DNA of 64,000 nt from Steromphala cineraria (GCA_916613615.1 OU744732.1:53793727-53857726), one strand, 5' to 3'; shown: positions 49,234 to 62,164, counted from the first letter of the stretch. Program-made: numbers and translations. Notes: generated by a model from the letters alone, not told the origin.

Positions 49234-49627
49234 AGATGCTGTATCATACTTGCAATGTTTTGTAAGTATTTTTAATGTATACGTTGTATTTTTAGAAATT
49301 TTTTGCGACCAACCTTGAGAAAATCGGACCAAAACTCATTAAATAGGAGGTTATTTACCAAAAAATACCGAAACGGCAGTGAAGGGTGAATCAAGTGTGG
49401 CCATTTCACAACTTCCGGTTTCTAAATGTCCTGCTTGAAACCCTCTTTGTCGCGCTCAACTAGATTTTATTTAATTTTTCTCCGAATTAGGTATTCGTTG
49501 CTGTCAAAGTTGATACCCATCGAACGCAATTTCGGTAGTTGAGAAAGATTTTTCTACAAAGTGGTGTATTTCAATTCTCAATAGCTAAGTTTCATCCTGA
49601 ACCGCTTGCAAGTATGATACAGCATCT
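49234..49627 (+). mobile_element. TTAA-flanked MITE (family B), short form
   Basis: A 394-bp element with TIR AGATGCTGTATCATACTTGC and TTAA at 49230-49233 and 49628-49631. TIR length is about 22 bp. It has no coding capacity. TTAA targeting again suggests a piggyBac-type helper, but the TIR is unrelated to family A. Confidence 0.88.
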
Positions 49628-50034
49628 TTAAATGACGTCCTAGAGTACTCACGGAAATAGAAATAAAAATATTTTTGGCAATTTAGACATTTGTAGTATG
49701 TAAAGGAGCTGTAATCTCAGTTGTGCCTTGTTTAATGTACGATATTTATCTATCCTCATACCCTCTACCATTTTTACCTTATGTCATATTAAAATTCATG
49801 AAACAATTGAAAAATATACGGAGTTTTCTTAATTTTTTAATAAATATAAAAATAATCTTACACGTAAAAAGGCGATATGAATTATATTTTTACAATGCAT
49901 TCTTGAGACACAAAATATGGTAAAACTGACCAATAAGGTTAGTACATCCTGTTTTCAGATACCCGTTTAAAAATCTGGATGGACGAAGTGCAATGTTGAT
50001 GAAGTGCCTTGATCAGGGACTCATCACAAAATTA

Positions 50035-50105
50035 GGCCTAGGGATTCGAACCCGGGTCTCTGAGGTACTAGGTGAGACTTCTACACCACTGACTGCTCAA
50101 CGCCT
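50035..50105 (-). ncRNA. tRNA-like SINE head
   Basis: On the minus strand, GTTGAGCAGTCAGTGGTGTA is followed by ACCCGGGTTCGAATCCCTAG. The internal promoter boxes are spaced as in tRNA genes, but the acceptor stem does not close. Confidence 0.55.
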
Positions 50106-50735
50106 GTTTGTTTTTCGATTGCCTTGAAGGACATTCAAGCAGCATTTAGATCAATAGTAACAAATTGCAAACCTTGCACTTTTGAAAACTCTATACGTGC
50201 CATTATACTAGATTATAGTGTCATTATATACTATTGGATATTCGCGGGTCATTAAAAGGGGTATTCTTATCTGCACATGTATATTACTAATGCTCATTAA
50301 AATATTTTTTGAAAATAAATAGCAAAAGGAATAAATTTCTTTCAAAATTTGTAACTGTAAAGTTAAGTCCTTTAAGGCTAAATGTTAAAAATGGAATTTG
50401 TGACTATTTTAAGTGTGACTATTTCCTTTTTTGAAAACTATTTTAGTATTTCCTTTCAACATTTGATAAGAAGAAAGGTAAAACAATCCGTTATCAGTAG
50501 TTTTAAATTATTCAAACCTACTTTAATGTTTTCACAAACTCAAAAAGTAAAGATGCTACCAAAGTTCTTCAATGTTCTATGATATTTCGACAGCTATAAA
50601 CGACATAATTTTTAAATCTTTAACAGGAATACAATACAATTCTGTGCCATATGTCAACCTAAGCTTTGTTTGATGGGAGAATGCATTAAAGCCTGTCATA
50701 AAGGGCAATTTAACAAATTAAAATGGAAATTTTAA

Positions 50736-51109
50736 AGGGACAGTAGCACGTTTTTTTTGGGAATATAAGGTGATGTCAGGAAAATGAAAATGATTGTTTC
50801 TAATTGAATGACAATGTATTAAACTAAATGCAGCAGTAATAATTATATAATGTAAAGTTTAGCCATGCGATTCCCTTTTCTTACAGAAAATGAATTAAAG
50901 GTGTTCACAAAAAATGGCCGCCGACGGATTTTACGTGAATCTTCATATGTTGTCCTCTGAATGGCTGATTGGCTTGAGTAATGAGATTTATGACATAATC
51001 AAAATGATACACTTAGCAATCACGTACAATTATCAGTGAAGTTTCATATATAAATAAAATATATAAATATAATATATATAAAATTGTCAATAAACGTGCT
51101 ACTGCCCCT
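50736..51109 (+). mobile_element. TTAA MITE family A, full copy
   Basis: A 374-bp copy with AGGGACAGTAGCACG and the complementary right end, TTAA at 50732-50735 and 51110-51113. A short AT-rich ATATAAATATAATATAT insertion near the right end accounts for the extra length. Confidence 0.88.
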
Positions 51110-51222
51110 TTAAGATAGACGAATTCTGTAGATTCCTAGATCCCAACAGGTTCCCAAGCTGCAAACAAACGGAACAACAAACCCTTCGAAAATTTTCAGC
51201 CGATACAAGTATCTGCTATTAG

Positions 51223-51375
51223 TAGCCTCGGCTAAGTAGCCGAAATGATGAGTTGCTGATTGGACAACTAATTTTGACTGCATCCAATCAGGCTTTTTCC
51301 TTTCTATCCCGCAAACTCGGCGTTTTCAAACAGCTGTTGGATTAACTTTTTTTGGCAGTTCGCGGAAGAGAGGAC
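51223..51375. mobile_element. Family C MITE, right-part fragment
   Basis: Contains TAGCCGAAATGATGAGTTGC, GCATCCAATCAGGCTTTTTC and TCTATCCCGCAAACTCGGCG, matching the right half of the 45907 copy. The terminal arm is degenerate. Confidence 0.6.
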
Positions 51376-52415
51376 GGGGGGTTCGAGATTTGTCTCACGC
51401 CCATTGTATGATGACATCACATTTTTTTTTTATTCGTATTAGCAGTTAACACAATCGTGACATATCAACCATTATTTATGTCCATTGTGACGTTCCAAGT
51501 TGGTAGGAAGGCAGTTGATTTAATCTTCTTTCAATTCTGTCGGAAACAGCGCTGAGTTATTTTCATATTTATATTCGTTATATATACATGTATGACAAAA
51601 CAGATTGTCTTGATTTACATTATCATAAAAACTCACTTCCTTTTTTATATTTGTACATTCCTATTTAATCTATGATCATTTAAAAATGGTATGATATTTG
51701 CATATTAATGGAACTGTTCGTTTGGGGTATTTTTTGCGATTCAAAGATATATTTTCTTTTCTTTGAACTGCACCCCACCTCAAACAACCCATGTCACAAA
51801 TCGTTCAAACTCTTAATATATTTACGAAAAATAGGCAAGAAAGGACTTGGTTGAATATATCGCTTCTGTATTCGTGTTTATTTTAAGAAAAAAGGAAAGC
51901 TTTAAATTGCATGACCCAGAATGTTTTACCAATGTGGCGTCAATCAACTTTTGTACTGAATGACTTGCCTAACTGATCAAAACAAGCGAATATTTGACAA
52001 TCGGAAATGTTCGACGTTTTCCGTCTATTGAAGACTAACTTCGTGGCCATTGCCGCCATTTCTGGTCTTCCTTTCTCTGGTACTCTGTGAACTCCGAATG
52101 GTATTTCGCCAATGACATTAGGCGGTTACGTTAAACCGAGCGAGGCCTTTCTCCCCAGTGCGAAGCTCTGTTATTGACATGCAGGTCTGCTATTGATTTT
52201 AATGCCACATTTGTTGACATCACAGGAATGTTGAAGAATTATTTGGTTTTGATTTCATTCCGGAAGCGTGTTGCCGCGTTTTGGCCTATGGCGCATGTTT
52301 CTTGACAGTTGGTTTTCGCTCGCAATGTAGTTGCTGACAGGTCGCGATTGATGCCCCAGATAGGTCAACCTGGCACGACATCAGGCAAGAAAGTGACAAG
52401 TTTTGTAGATCTTAA

Positions 52416-52772
52416 AGGGGCAGTAACACGTTTTTAATTTTTTTTCAGATCTTCATTTTTCCACAGAGAATTGTTTTGTCATGCGAAATGTATTATTTTG
52501 ATAGTGTCAAAAATGTCATTACACAAACCAATCATCCATAGTCAGAGAACACATTATGGAGATTTACATAGATACAATTGGCGGCCATTTTTGTGTGAAC
52601 ACCTTAAATTCATTTTGTGTAAGAAAAGGGAATCTCATGGCTAAACTTTACATTATATATTTGATTTATTACAGCTTCTTTTATTTTAAGTACATTGTCT
52701 TTCAATTAGAACCATTTATTTTGATTTTCCTGACATCACCTTATATTCCTCCTAACACGTGCTACTGCCCCT
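52416..52772 (-). mobile_element. TTAA MITE family A, reverse-orientation copy
   Basis: A 357-bp copy in the opposite orientation with TTAA on the left (52412-52415) and a mutated TTAT on the right. The core reads GCGGCCATTTTTGTGTGAAC on the plus strand. A further, much decayed core block follows at about 52780-52990 (GCGACCAGTTTTGTGTGAAC). Confidence 0.85.
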
Positions 52773-53101
52773 TTATAGTGATAGTATCACGTTTGTTTCA
52801 AATGTTTTTTTTCTGCAAAGTTTTCTCACACACTGTTAGTTATGTATTTCAATGATCTTAAGATTGTCTAACATCTCATTGCTAACATACCGATTCTGCG
52901 TTGCCGTCAAGTATCAAGCAAAAAACACTGGCGACCAGTTTTGTGTGAACATCTGAAGTAAGGAAATGGACTCACAGCTTAAATGAATACCGTAGGTTCG
53001 TTTCATAATAGTCCCACTATCAGTCTGTAGTTACTTATAACTCTACATAAAAAACTCTTGAAAAACAAATCTAGATTTGTAGTGAGGCTCTTTTCTTACA
53101 T

Positions 53102-53294
53102 CATCTTCCCACGCATTACATAAAACGCCCGTTTCCGAACTGTCATTTTATGCCTTGCTGCAGACCCTTTACATTTCTGTGCTGCTATAGTGCCATTACA
53201 TGCTAGAGACCAAGTTCAGAAAACTCTAGGGTCAACAGCAAGGCATAAAACTGACAGTTCAAAACTGTCGTTATAGGCTTTGCGTGGGAAGATG
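53102..53294. mobile_element. Short inverted-repeat MITE with 9-bp TSD (family G)
   Basis: A 193-bp element with TIR CATCTTCCCACGCA and further inverted blocks (ACTGTCATTTTATGCCTTGC / GCAAGGCATAAAACTGACAG). The flanks TTCTTACAT and TTCTTATAT match at 8 of 9. A partial copy sits at 39863-39994. Confidence 0.82.
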
Positions 53295-53504
53295 TTCTTA
53301 TATTTGATAAACTTATTGTTTCTGAGAATTATAAGAGATAAAAATAAGTCTTGTTTCATAACTTCATTGTTTGTTTAAAAACATTTTCTTGCAATTGGCT
53401 GGATAGATTTTCGTGTTTGTGGGATTATTTTAAAAATCCTTTACTGTTTGTCGTTTTGGTTTGGCACTCAAAATTCGGACAGTCCACCTTGTTTTCGCAT
53501 TTTG

Positions 53505-53683
53505 TTCGTCCTAAAGCAAAAATATTCAATTGACGACCAACCAAGTCTAGATCACTCAGCTTCAGCTATGAACTTAAGCATCTTCTGAGCTCCATTTTGT
53601 TATAATACAAGACTTGGTAAAACATATTGTCACTATTCAAAAAAATACTTCTGAGACTAAATGTCAGTCTAGCATTTTGTTTC
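53505..53683 (+). mobile_element. Family F element, 5'-truncated or decayed copy
   Basis: Carries the internal CCTAAAGCAAAAATATTCAA, GACGACCAACCAAGTCTAG and GCTCCATTTTGTTATAATAC blocks and the GAGACTAAATGTCAGTCTA end. The TAGTCTGTCATCCAGAC start is missing or mutated and no target duplication was identified. Confidence 0.65.
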
Positions 53684-54187
53684 TAGCAGGCGCTTCTGAA
53701 TTGTAAGGATTGTTTTTTCTCTGAAATAAATGAAACCATGATGACTTGAAATATTAAAATCCACCATCACGACATCGAAATTGTCGTTTTTTTATCACTT
53801 CGTGCGTGATCCTATCTTGAACCACCATGTAGCAATGATCGTGACAATTTTTTTAACACGTAACGTCATTCAATAGTTAAATGTCTTGTTTCTTCGAATC
53901 ACGCGCACTGGACTGAGGACAATCTATTTACTGTATTTCTTGGAGAGTCGTTGCAGGTTCCTTCATTGTGTAATGAGTAATCATTTGCATAATCATAAGC
54001 CAAGATGAGCGCTGCTTAGTGGTTTTATAAATACCACGTTTCTCCATGCTCATGAAAACCGGTTAATTTGATTACATGCGCAACGCAACTTTGCCTGCGC
54101 TGTGATATAAGATCTGCCAGACTTACTAGTGTCGGCTATTATTGCAATGTACTAATACAAGACAGTTACCAGTTATACATTAGAAAC

Positions 54188-54262
54188 ATACATGGGTTCG
54201 AACCGGTGACCTGTAGGTTTCAAGCCCAGTGAGTTAACCATTAGACAACAGGGGCCAGTTGG
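54188..54262 (-). ncRNA. tRNA-like SINE head
   Basis: On the minus strand, GTTGTCTAATGGTTAACTCA is followed by GTCACCGGTTCGAACCCATG, i.e. A- and B-box matches. No closing acceptor stem was found. Different in sequence from the two other tRNA-like copies. Confidence 0.55.
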
Positions 54263-54704
54263 AAATACAGAATGTTCTTCATAACATTATGATTAGGGTT
54301 CACTTTTTTCCTGAGTGGAAACATGACGGTGAATAATTAATTTTTTGATATTGATGATTTTTTAAAGAAATATTTGGTACGAATCTGTGTAATCTGTGGT
54401 CATATCAACAATTGGCATAGGGCCTACAATGTATTGTGGTAGATTGCACGGTTGCACGTGCAGCACGAGAGGATCATGCCAATGTTAGCTACCTGAAATG
54501 GACATCGTTTCTCCAATGTTTAAACTTCTCAATGTAAATACAAAAGTACTCATTCTCATTATCAAAACTGATGTCATGTTTAAATTGGATATTGCGTTGA
54601 GCTAGTGTGTAATATAGCATACCGCTAAGAAAGATATATGATGCAAAAAGTTTGTGATGTCATGTCCTTTCTGATGACAGGGCATTGTTCAAAATCTACT
54701 GTCA

Positions 54705-54732
54705 AAGCGATATCTCCTAGGAGATATCGCTT
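54705..54732. repeat. 28-bp perfect palindrome with a third half-site
   Basis: AAGCGATATCTCCT is followed at once by its exact reverse complement. A further direct copy of the 14-bp half is at 54747-54760. No gene lies next to it. Confidence 0.9.
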
Positions 54733-56899
54733 GATCTTCCATGCACAAGCGATATCTCCTGTGGAACACAGTTTTGGATGATAAAGGCAAATCATCCGCG
54801 CATTCTTTTTTTAAAGTATTTTTTTTGTACGCCCCCATGCAAAGACATTTCAAAAGAGAATGCCTTTTCCTTCAAGTTAATGACTTCACGTAATGCCATA
54901 GATAGCCTATAGCTGTCAGAGATCCCGTACTTGCGAGGGGCAAGTCACAAACGTTGATCACTAATGCCCAAAGAGACGCAAGAAAAACAAATGTGACATC
55001 GATGACAATGAAAAAGCAATGAAGGCAGTCTATTGGGTCTTTCAGCTGACAGGGGCATGATGGGATATTGTCTTGTTAGCGGTAACAAATTGAGAAACCA
55101 TTGACACTCAATACATGGATAAAATACTATTGGAAGATCACTTCTGACCGATTCTATCCACAGTGACGTTGATGTATTACTCCGCGTCAAGTAGTTCGTT
55201 ATGCGCTTGATGACTGATTGTAAATTTTAAAGACAATGGGTATTGCTTCAGGCACCGACGTCCTTTCCGACACCTTTGACATTGACCATATGACAAAAAA
55301 AATACACTGAAAAAAGAACAAATGAAAAACATTATAAATTGTCAAACATTAAATGGCTTTTAAAGTAAAAGTATATATGTTGTTTTTTACACGTATGACA
55401 TGAGATAAAACGAAAAATAAAACCGAATAGAAGATCAATGATGGCAGGAACACGATGGCATTTTGATTAAAATGTTTTTGCACGACTAATATTTTTTTGG
55501 TTTGAAGTCAAAAGAACTTTCTAATGATCGAGACACGGCTTCAGGTTCCTGAAAAGCCGAAGGTGGATTTAATAAAAAACATAATAAAAAAGAAGCATTT
55601 GTTCTGTTTCATTCCTTCATTGATGTTGACAGAATACAGAACAAAACAAAGCACTGGTAATAGAAAAAAACATAGTTAATATTAAAGCTTTGTAACTTTA
55701 AAAAAGAGACATTTTGACACCTTAAAACGGAACATCTGTTTCGACCAATATCTTGCTTCAAAATTATCCAGAGCAAAGTGTGTTTTGTGTCTTTACAACA
55801 GAAAGGTAATTCAAGTGATTGCTATACTAGGCTGATTAAAGTATTGATCAAATGAATTATTCTATAATTATGCAGAAAGTAAAAGTATTTTTTGTCATAC
55901 ATTAATAAAGTAGGGGACGAACTGTTCCCTATTGGTTTTGTGACACCGTTGAATAAAGTTTGGCATATATGAACTACCTTAGAACACATGGGGTGGCTCT
56001 TTGACTATACTATCGACATCTCTCTATCCTTATCCAGTCGAGATAACACCTCCGCCACGGTCTGAATGCAGCCAGCATAATCGCATGTTGCTGTATAAGT
56101 TTAGCGCAGACAAAACCCCGTCATAACCTATCCATTTTCACCGTCGTTTTTAAATGGATATTAGCGGCAATCATGTATAATAAATGGTACACTGGAGTTA
56201 TCTTCCCTAGCATGATGCAAAAAAAAAAGCTTTTCCCGCCGTTCTTGCGATTGGTTAGATGAACTTGGTCAGAAACATGCGACAAAGACTGTTGCATTCA
56301 GACCCTTTTAGATGAGTATATCCAGCCTCATTCGAACCCTGATGGAGACATGTTTATTATTGTATTTCTTGGAACATGGCCAATTTTAATCAGTTTCATT
56401 AAAACTGTGAAGTAAGATAGTGTGTCATTTAAAAACGAAGCCCTATACTCCATGGAAACAGGTACATTGTAACAGGCTCTTATCGGATATATATGTGCAA
56501 GTGAAGCAATAATGAAAGATTATATACTGAAAACCGCTTGGGAAGGAGTGAACCTAATGTTATGGGTTTTTTTGTAAGAAATTTCCTGATCAACACATTC
56601 CTTTAAATTGCGAAAATATCAGTTATCTCTCAGTAAAACCAGGAAGGAAAGTCGATAACTATTCCCTGAGGAGTCTAACGAGGACATTTAAATGCGCCTC
56701 TATAATATAAAGAGATTATTACCCGAGGATGTGTGTCATATGACTTTACGAAACGAGTGTGAATTTAAAAAAAAAAAAATTGTATATAATACGCAATTTT
56801 CGCAGTTTCGTGAAATATAGCACACTTCCGAGGGTGATATTTTCTTTATCATCGATTCAATTCCATATTGTTCTCTTAAAAATAGAGCCATTGGCTCTG

Positions 56900-58470
56900 T
56901 AGCTCATCAGGCTTCATCATCAATTATGCTGTAGAGTGTGGCCAATGATACCCCCTTTGTAGAGGCCACCGGGGCACCAATCATAAAATTAAGTATATAT
57001 AGGCGACAAGTTTCAGTTTTCTAGGCATTATACTTCAGGAGAAGAAGATGAAAATAGATTTGAAGGACGTTCCTGTTGCCTTTATTAGGGGTCACAGGGC
57101 AACCAAAGCTACAATTTATAATCCTCACTAGCCAAGGAGTCTGTACACAAAGTTTCAGCTTTCTAGGCCTTATGGTTCTGGAGAAGACGATGAAAATAGG
57201 ATTTTAGGGCGTGGCCGCTGTGGCCCTTATTAGGGGTCACAGGGCCACCAAAGCTACAATTTATAATCCTCACTAGCCAAGGAGTCTATACACAAAGTTT
57301 CAGCTTTCTAGGCCTTATGGTTCTGGAGAAGAAGATGAAAATAGGTTTTTAGGGTGTGGCCCCTGTGGCTTATTAGGGGTCACAGGGCCACCAAAGCTAC
57401 AATTTATAATCCTCACTAGCTAAGGAGTCTATACACAAAGTTTCAGCTTTCTAGGCCTTATGGTTCTGGAGAAGAAGATGAAAATAGGTTTTTAGGGCGT
57501 GACCCCTGTGGCCCTTATTAGGGGTCACAGGGCTACCAAAGCTACAATTTATAATCCTCACTAGCCAAGGAGTCTGTACACAAGTTTTCAGCTTTCTAGG
57601 CCTTATGGTTCTGGAGAAGAATATGAAAATAGGTTTTAGGGTGTGGCCCCTGTGGCCCTTATTAGGGGTCACAGGGCCACCAAAGCTACAATTTATAATC
57701 CTCACTAGCTAAGGAGTCTGTACACAAAGTTTCAGCTTTCTAGGCCTTATGGTTCTGGAGAAGAAGATGAAAATAGGTTTTTAGGGTGTGGCCCCTGTGG
57801 CCCTTATTAGGGGTCACAGGGCTACCAAAGCTACAATTTATAATCCTCACTAGCCAAGGAGTCTGTACACAAGGTTTCAGCTTTCTAGGCCTTATGGTTC
57901 TGGAGAAGAAGATGAAAATAGGTTTTTAGGGTGTGGCCCCTGTGGCCCTTATTAGGGGTCACAGGGCAACCAAAGCTACAATTTATAATCCTCACTAGCT
58001 AAGGAGTCTGTACACAAAGTTTCAGCTTTCTAGGCCTTATGGTTCTGGAGAAGAAGATGAAAATAGGTTTTTAGGGTGTGGCCCCTGTGGCCCTTATTAG
58101 GGGTCACAGGGCTACCAAAGCTACAATTTATAATCCTCACTAGCCAAGGAGTCTGTACACAAGGTTTCAGCTTTCTAGGCCTTATGGTTCTGGAGAAGAA
58201 GATGAAAATCGGTTTTTAGGGTGTGGCCCCTGTGGCCCTTATTAGGGGTCACATGGCCACCAAAGCTACAATTTATAATCCTCACTAGCTAAGGAGTCTA
58301 TACACAAAGTTTCAGCTTTCTAGGCCTAATGGTTCTGGAGAAGAAGTCGAAATTCCACAAAGTTTACGGACGGATGGACGGATGGACGGACGGACGGACG
58401 GACGGACGAACGGACGCCGGACACCATGCCATGCCATAAGCCCATCGGGCCTTACAGGCCAGATGAGCTA
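56900..58470. mobile_element. Pearl-like non-autonomous element with tandem-repeat core and ACGG microsatellite
   Basis: The short unique left end begins TAGCTCATCAGGC and the right end finishes GGCCAGATGAGCTA, an inverted pair of ~13 bp with one mismatch. Between them lie a unique stretch (about 56900-57008), about nine ~144-bp tandem units (57009-58350) and a (GGAC/ACGG)n tract (58366-58425) followed by GCCGGACACCATGCCATGCC. A 7-bp-stem hairpin (AGAGCCATTGGCTCT, 56884-56898) abuts the left end. This layout matches what I recall of pearl/Helitron-associated elements of bivalves. No coding capacity; the ORF at 57451-57705 is a repeat product. Confidence 0.8.
57009..58350 (+). repeat. 144-bp tandem repeat array (core of pearl-like element)
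   Basis: Units begin near AAAGTTTCAGCTTTCTAGGC and contain TTATGGTTCTGGAGAAGAAG, GGGTGTGGCCCCTGTGGCCC and TTATTAGGGGTCACAGGGC. The block CCTGTGGCCCTTATTAGGGG recurs near 57220, 57365, 57510, 57652, 57795, 57940, 58084 and 58230. From about 57510 on, two variants alternate (GGGCTACC..GCCAAGG and GGGCCACC/GGCAACC..GCTAAGG), so the working unit is a ~288-bp dimer. Confidence 0.92.
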
Positions 58471-59611
58471 AAAATATAGAGAAAACGGTCAACTGTCCTT
58501 TCGACGGCCAGGTACAGTGACGTCACAAAGAATGGTTTTATGACGTCACAGACGCAAAAATACAGCGAGTCACGCTACAACAATCGTTGCTGTGCACAAG
58601 TGATATGTGCACATGTGCTCATATAGTTTCCACACTTAGGGTAATAAACGATGATAACGTTAAAGTCCACAACTATCGATTTTGTCCATGTCAATTTAAA
58701 AAGACGAAGTTTAGGATGTGTTCTGGTAGGCTGATGAAGGCGAGTGGTTGTTAAATCACTGGAATTACTACAGCGACATGAAATATCGATTTTGCTCCGA
58801 GCTAAAACTGGAACCTTCATTTCAGTGAATACGCCATGTTAAATGAAGATGTAGGGTTAGAAAATAAATAACCTATGAATTATAAAGCAAAATTATATTT
58901 AAAGGCTGGTCTCCACTGTATTTAATGACTATTTACTCGGCTTCCATTTTAATGTCATATCATGATGATATTAATTTTAGTATCTTCATGTTTTAAAATG
59001 ATAGACACATTTTAAAACGTTGACATTTAATTGTCAAAAATCAGTTCATCTTCATTCGATTATTCACAAAATAGAAATATTAATTTTCATCTGTAATGTA
59101 TTACAATTTTTTAACCTATGCTAAAAGGTTTGTAAGGTGTATTTTTTTGGACAGTATCACCCAAAGATAGCATTATTGCATAGTGAAAATGAGTAAAAAC
59201 TAGTAAAAATATACATGATGAATTAAAGAACATATAGAATTAAATGTCTGACAATTCTAAACAAAATATTTGTAAAAGGCTTTGAGAACTGTTCATGCTA
59301 CGTTCAAATGTCTGTGATGCAATTGCAACATGACAAGTGATGCAACAAGCTTCAGCCGTGAAAGGTTGCATCATTATCAAGCCAGAGCCCTTTTGAGGTA
59401 CTTAACTGACTTTGCAGTTCAATATAAAAAGAAACATTGTGAGAAATTTGTTAAAGATAACTATGTTATACAAGAGAAGAAGAACATCGATTCTTTACTG
59501 AACTGGTCTCAAAATTTCAAAATTTCTTGTTTCTGGTCCTGTTATTTGAATCCGGAAACATATGGTTTATTATACTGAAGACGGCCTCAAAACTCCTATC
59601 ACTTGTTTATG

Positions 59612-59948
59612 CATTCACAGATGCAGATCAAGTCATGAAATGCTGATCGAGCCTCTGTTCCAATAAGCCTAGTTTGTGGCCTAGAATGGGAGATGCCTGA
59701 TTGGATGCAATCAAAGTTCTTTGTGCAATCCTAAAATCAACATTTTGGCTACCGAATAATGATAAAGACATTGTGATATGAACCACCCTTTCCGTGCGAG
59801 AAGTGTTGTCATTTGCTAAAAAATAATATTGATTGTGGTGCAAATTTTTACGGCAGGGGAATCTGCCGGAAGCCGAGAATCTGGTTTAATTCGAACAGAG
59901 GTAGGATCAACATTTTATTAGTTGATTTATTTTTGTGGGGATAGAATG
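59612..59948. mobile_element. Family C MITE, decayed full-length copy
   Basis: About 337 bp from GCAGATCAAGTCATGAAATG to a degenerate right arm ending GGGGATAGAAT. It shares GCCTGATTGGATGCAATCAA and GAACCACCCTTTCCGTGCG with the other copies. Confidence 0.75.
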
Positions 59949-61639
59949 GTTTTACGATGCATTTTATTTGAAATTGGAAAAAAAACATGGAGGTGTTCAC
60001 TGTTTCCGGCAAACTGCCTTTTTAATGGTAATATTTGTAAGGTTATATTGTTTGAAATCAAGATAATATCCATGACGTTTCAATGTTTCTATAATGATAT
60101 CGCATGGCATCAACGGCCCACCTTTTCTCCCCTCAAATGTGGTACTTAGGTCTCGGATGGAATGTACAAATATCTAAATTGACATAAAAATGATTGCTTT
60201 CCTTCAGAGACGAATATTTTTACATTTTTAAATTCTTATGAAACAAAAATCGATCGACGCTGGAGACGCTGTGAAAAGGGAATTTCTTATTTTTATCACC
60301 GAAGGGTTTTTGGATAGAAAGGTTTTTGATGGAACTGACGCCTCTCATAAATGGACATAAAAGAGACATCTCTCTGTTGAATAAAGTAGAAACTATATTT
60401 TAGGGGACATTTACATCAATATATACATGTACATGTTGATTTTTTTCCAATCCATGTATAAGATGTTACAAAAGACACTATATTTGGTTGTGATTTGGAA
60501 AACACACATTAAATCAAAAAAGAAAACGATAAATGAATTATGTTGGTTAGTTTACATTATGAAAATGATTTTTAAACACATTAAATCCAAAAGAAAAATG
60601 AGAAATAGATGATATTCGTTAGCTGACATTTTGATCCTTAAGAAATAAAGATTGAATTCACAAAAAAATTAATATAATATTTGTTCCTTAAAAGATGTAA
60701 TTACGAAGGTGACATTCAGAAATCCTTCCGTTTTGTGTTTTAATAAGTAATTTTGTTGAAAGGTTGTTTTAAATGATATTTTAAATCATTGCCTTTCAGT
60801 AAAATACACTTTTCACACAACATATATTCGAGGAGACATTTCTGTTTAAGCACCCAAAAAATCTCTTCCTAATTTTTATGTATTATTCCATGTCTTAAAC
60901 ATACATATTTTGTAAATTCAAATACATCAGTTAGTGAACTAAAAATATCGATGGGTCATTTGATAATAAAAAAAAATCGATACTGTATTACTTATACTTT
61001 GCATAAGTACAGTGACCATGTCCATTTTATGTTTTGATATTATATTCCGCTTTTATGCAAATAAGCATTCTGTTGAAAATAAATTGCCATTTCATGAAGC
61101 GAGTGCGTTGCCTCGATAAATCAGGGCCTTTTTCATCCCACGCTGAACATACTTTTAAAAGGAAATCCAAATGATGTTGTATAACTGGTAATAAACTATG
61201 AAAGTGCAACATGTTAGTCTCTAACGGAGAAAGGTTTTATGTGTAATGAAATAAACCAAATATGTTTTCATAATAAATGTCTTAATGATATATTTCTAAC
61301 CTTCTTGCACTGAATTTCATGTAATAATTGTAACAGTAGCAGCCTTTAGGCCTGTTGTAATGACAATAATGACATTTCTGGGTGACAAGCAAATTTTTAA
61401 TCAGTATACCGTGACAGTACCGTATCGGCTTGAAAGGTAATGCTATTCTTAATCGCAATAAACACTGAAATAGTCACTATTATCTTCACTTTCAAAGTAC
61501 TCAACTGTAAACAATCAGACGTTAACCTATCGCCTCACGCACACAACTTATGTTATCCAGACTTACTAAGGAACCATAAACGGACATTGGTCTTCCGCAA
61601 GGCGCTTCCTTACCACTACTTCTCTTTAATCACAGATTA

Positions 61640-61880
61640 TCTCCCCTTATCGCTAGGCTTTTCGGCTGGCTGCTCCTTCCGGCGCGGTGTCAAATAACGT
61701 GGTAGGCGGTGGTTGCGTGATCTTGCGAGAGTTACCTCCCCACAGCTTCCGCCCTGTGCGTGCATTCCGTTATCGCACGCACAGATCAGAGACGAGCCGC
61801 CCTTTGATGTTTGCCGGCACATGGCGGCAGTTAGACATTGACGGGACGGCCCATGCCAATAAACGGTCTTTGTAAGCACA
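61640..61880. promoter_or_regulatory. CpG-rich island, possible promoter
   Basis: A ~240-bp CpG-dense stretch with several CG-containing inverted motifs (GTGCGTGC, GCACGCAC). Open frames on both strands have no recognisable domain. Confidence 0.28.
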
Positions 61881-62164
61881 CAGCATGGTCCAATGTTTTG
61901 GCTGGAACGATTAAAACGGCGCATATAACGACGACAACCAAGTACCGTACATGTTGAATGTCTGCATATGAGAGCTTTGTATAATCAATTGTAACGGGAT
62001 GTTGAGAGAACGATGATGTCTGATAGTCTATGAGTATATCAGGCCTATCAAAGAAAAAACTAAAACAGCGAAACGCATCATTCAAGCAAGACTTGCATAT
62101 ATCGAACTTGATAAAAGAGTTCGTGACTAATTTCATCGTTTTAATCTTTGATTTAAAACATAAT

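Larger units (their letters stand above)
53690..56880. other. Intergenic, AT-rich, no gene recognised
   Basis: Beyond the tRNA-like repeat and the 28-bp palindrome, only a diffuse foldback is visible, with GTCTGAATGCA near 56060 and its complement TGCATTCAGAC near 56293, and CGCATGTT/AACATGCG just inside. Confidence 0.55.

Noticed and set aside
57451..57705. 84-codon minus-strand ORF with repeated INCSFG..VTPNKGHRGH
   Set aside because: Translation of two units of the 144-bp tandem repeat.
59330..59578. 82-codon ORF
   Set aside because: No recognised family, no splice context, AT-rich surroundings; likely chance.
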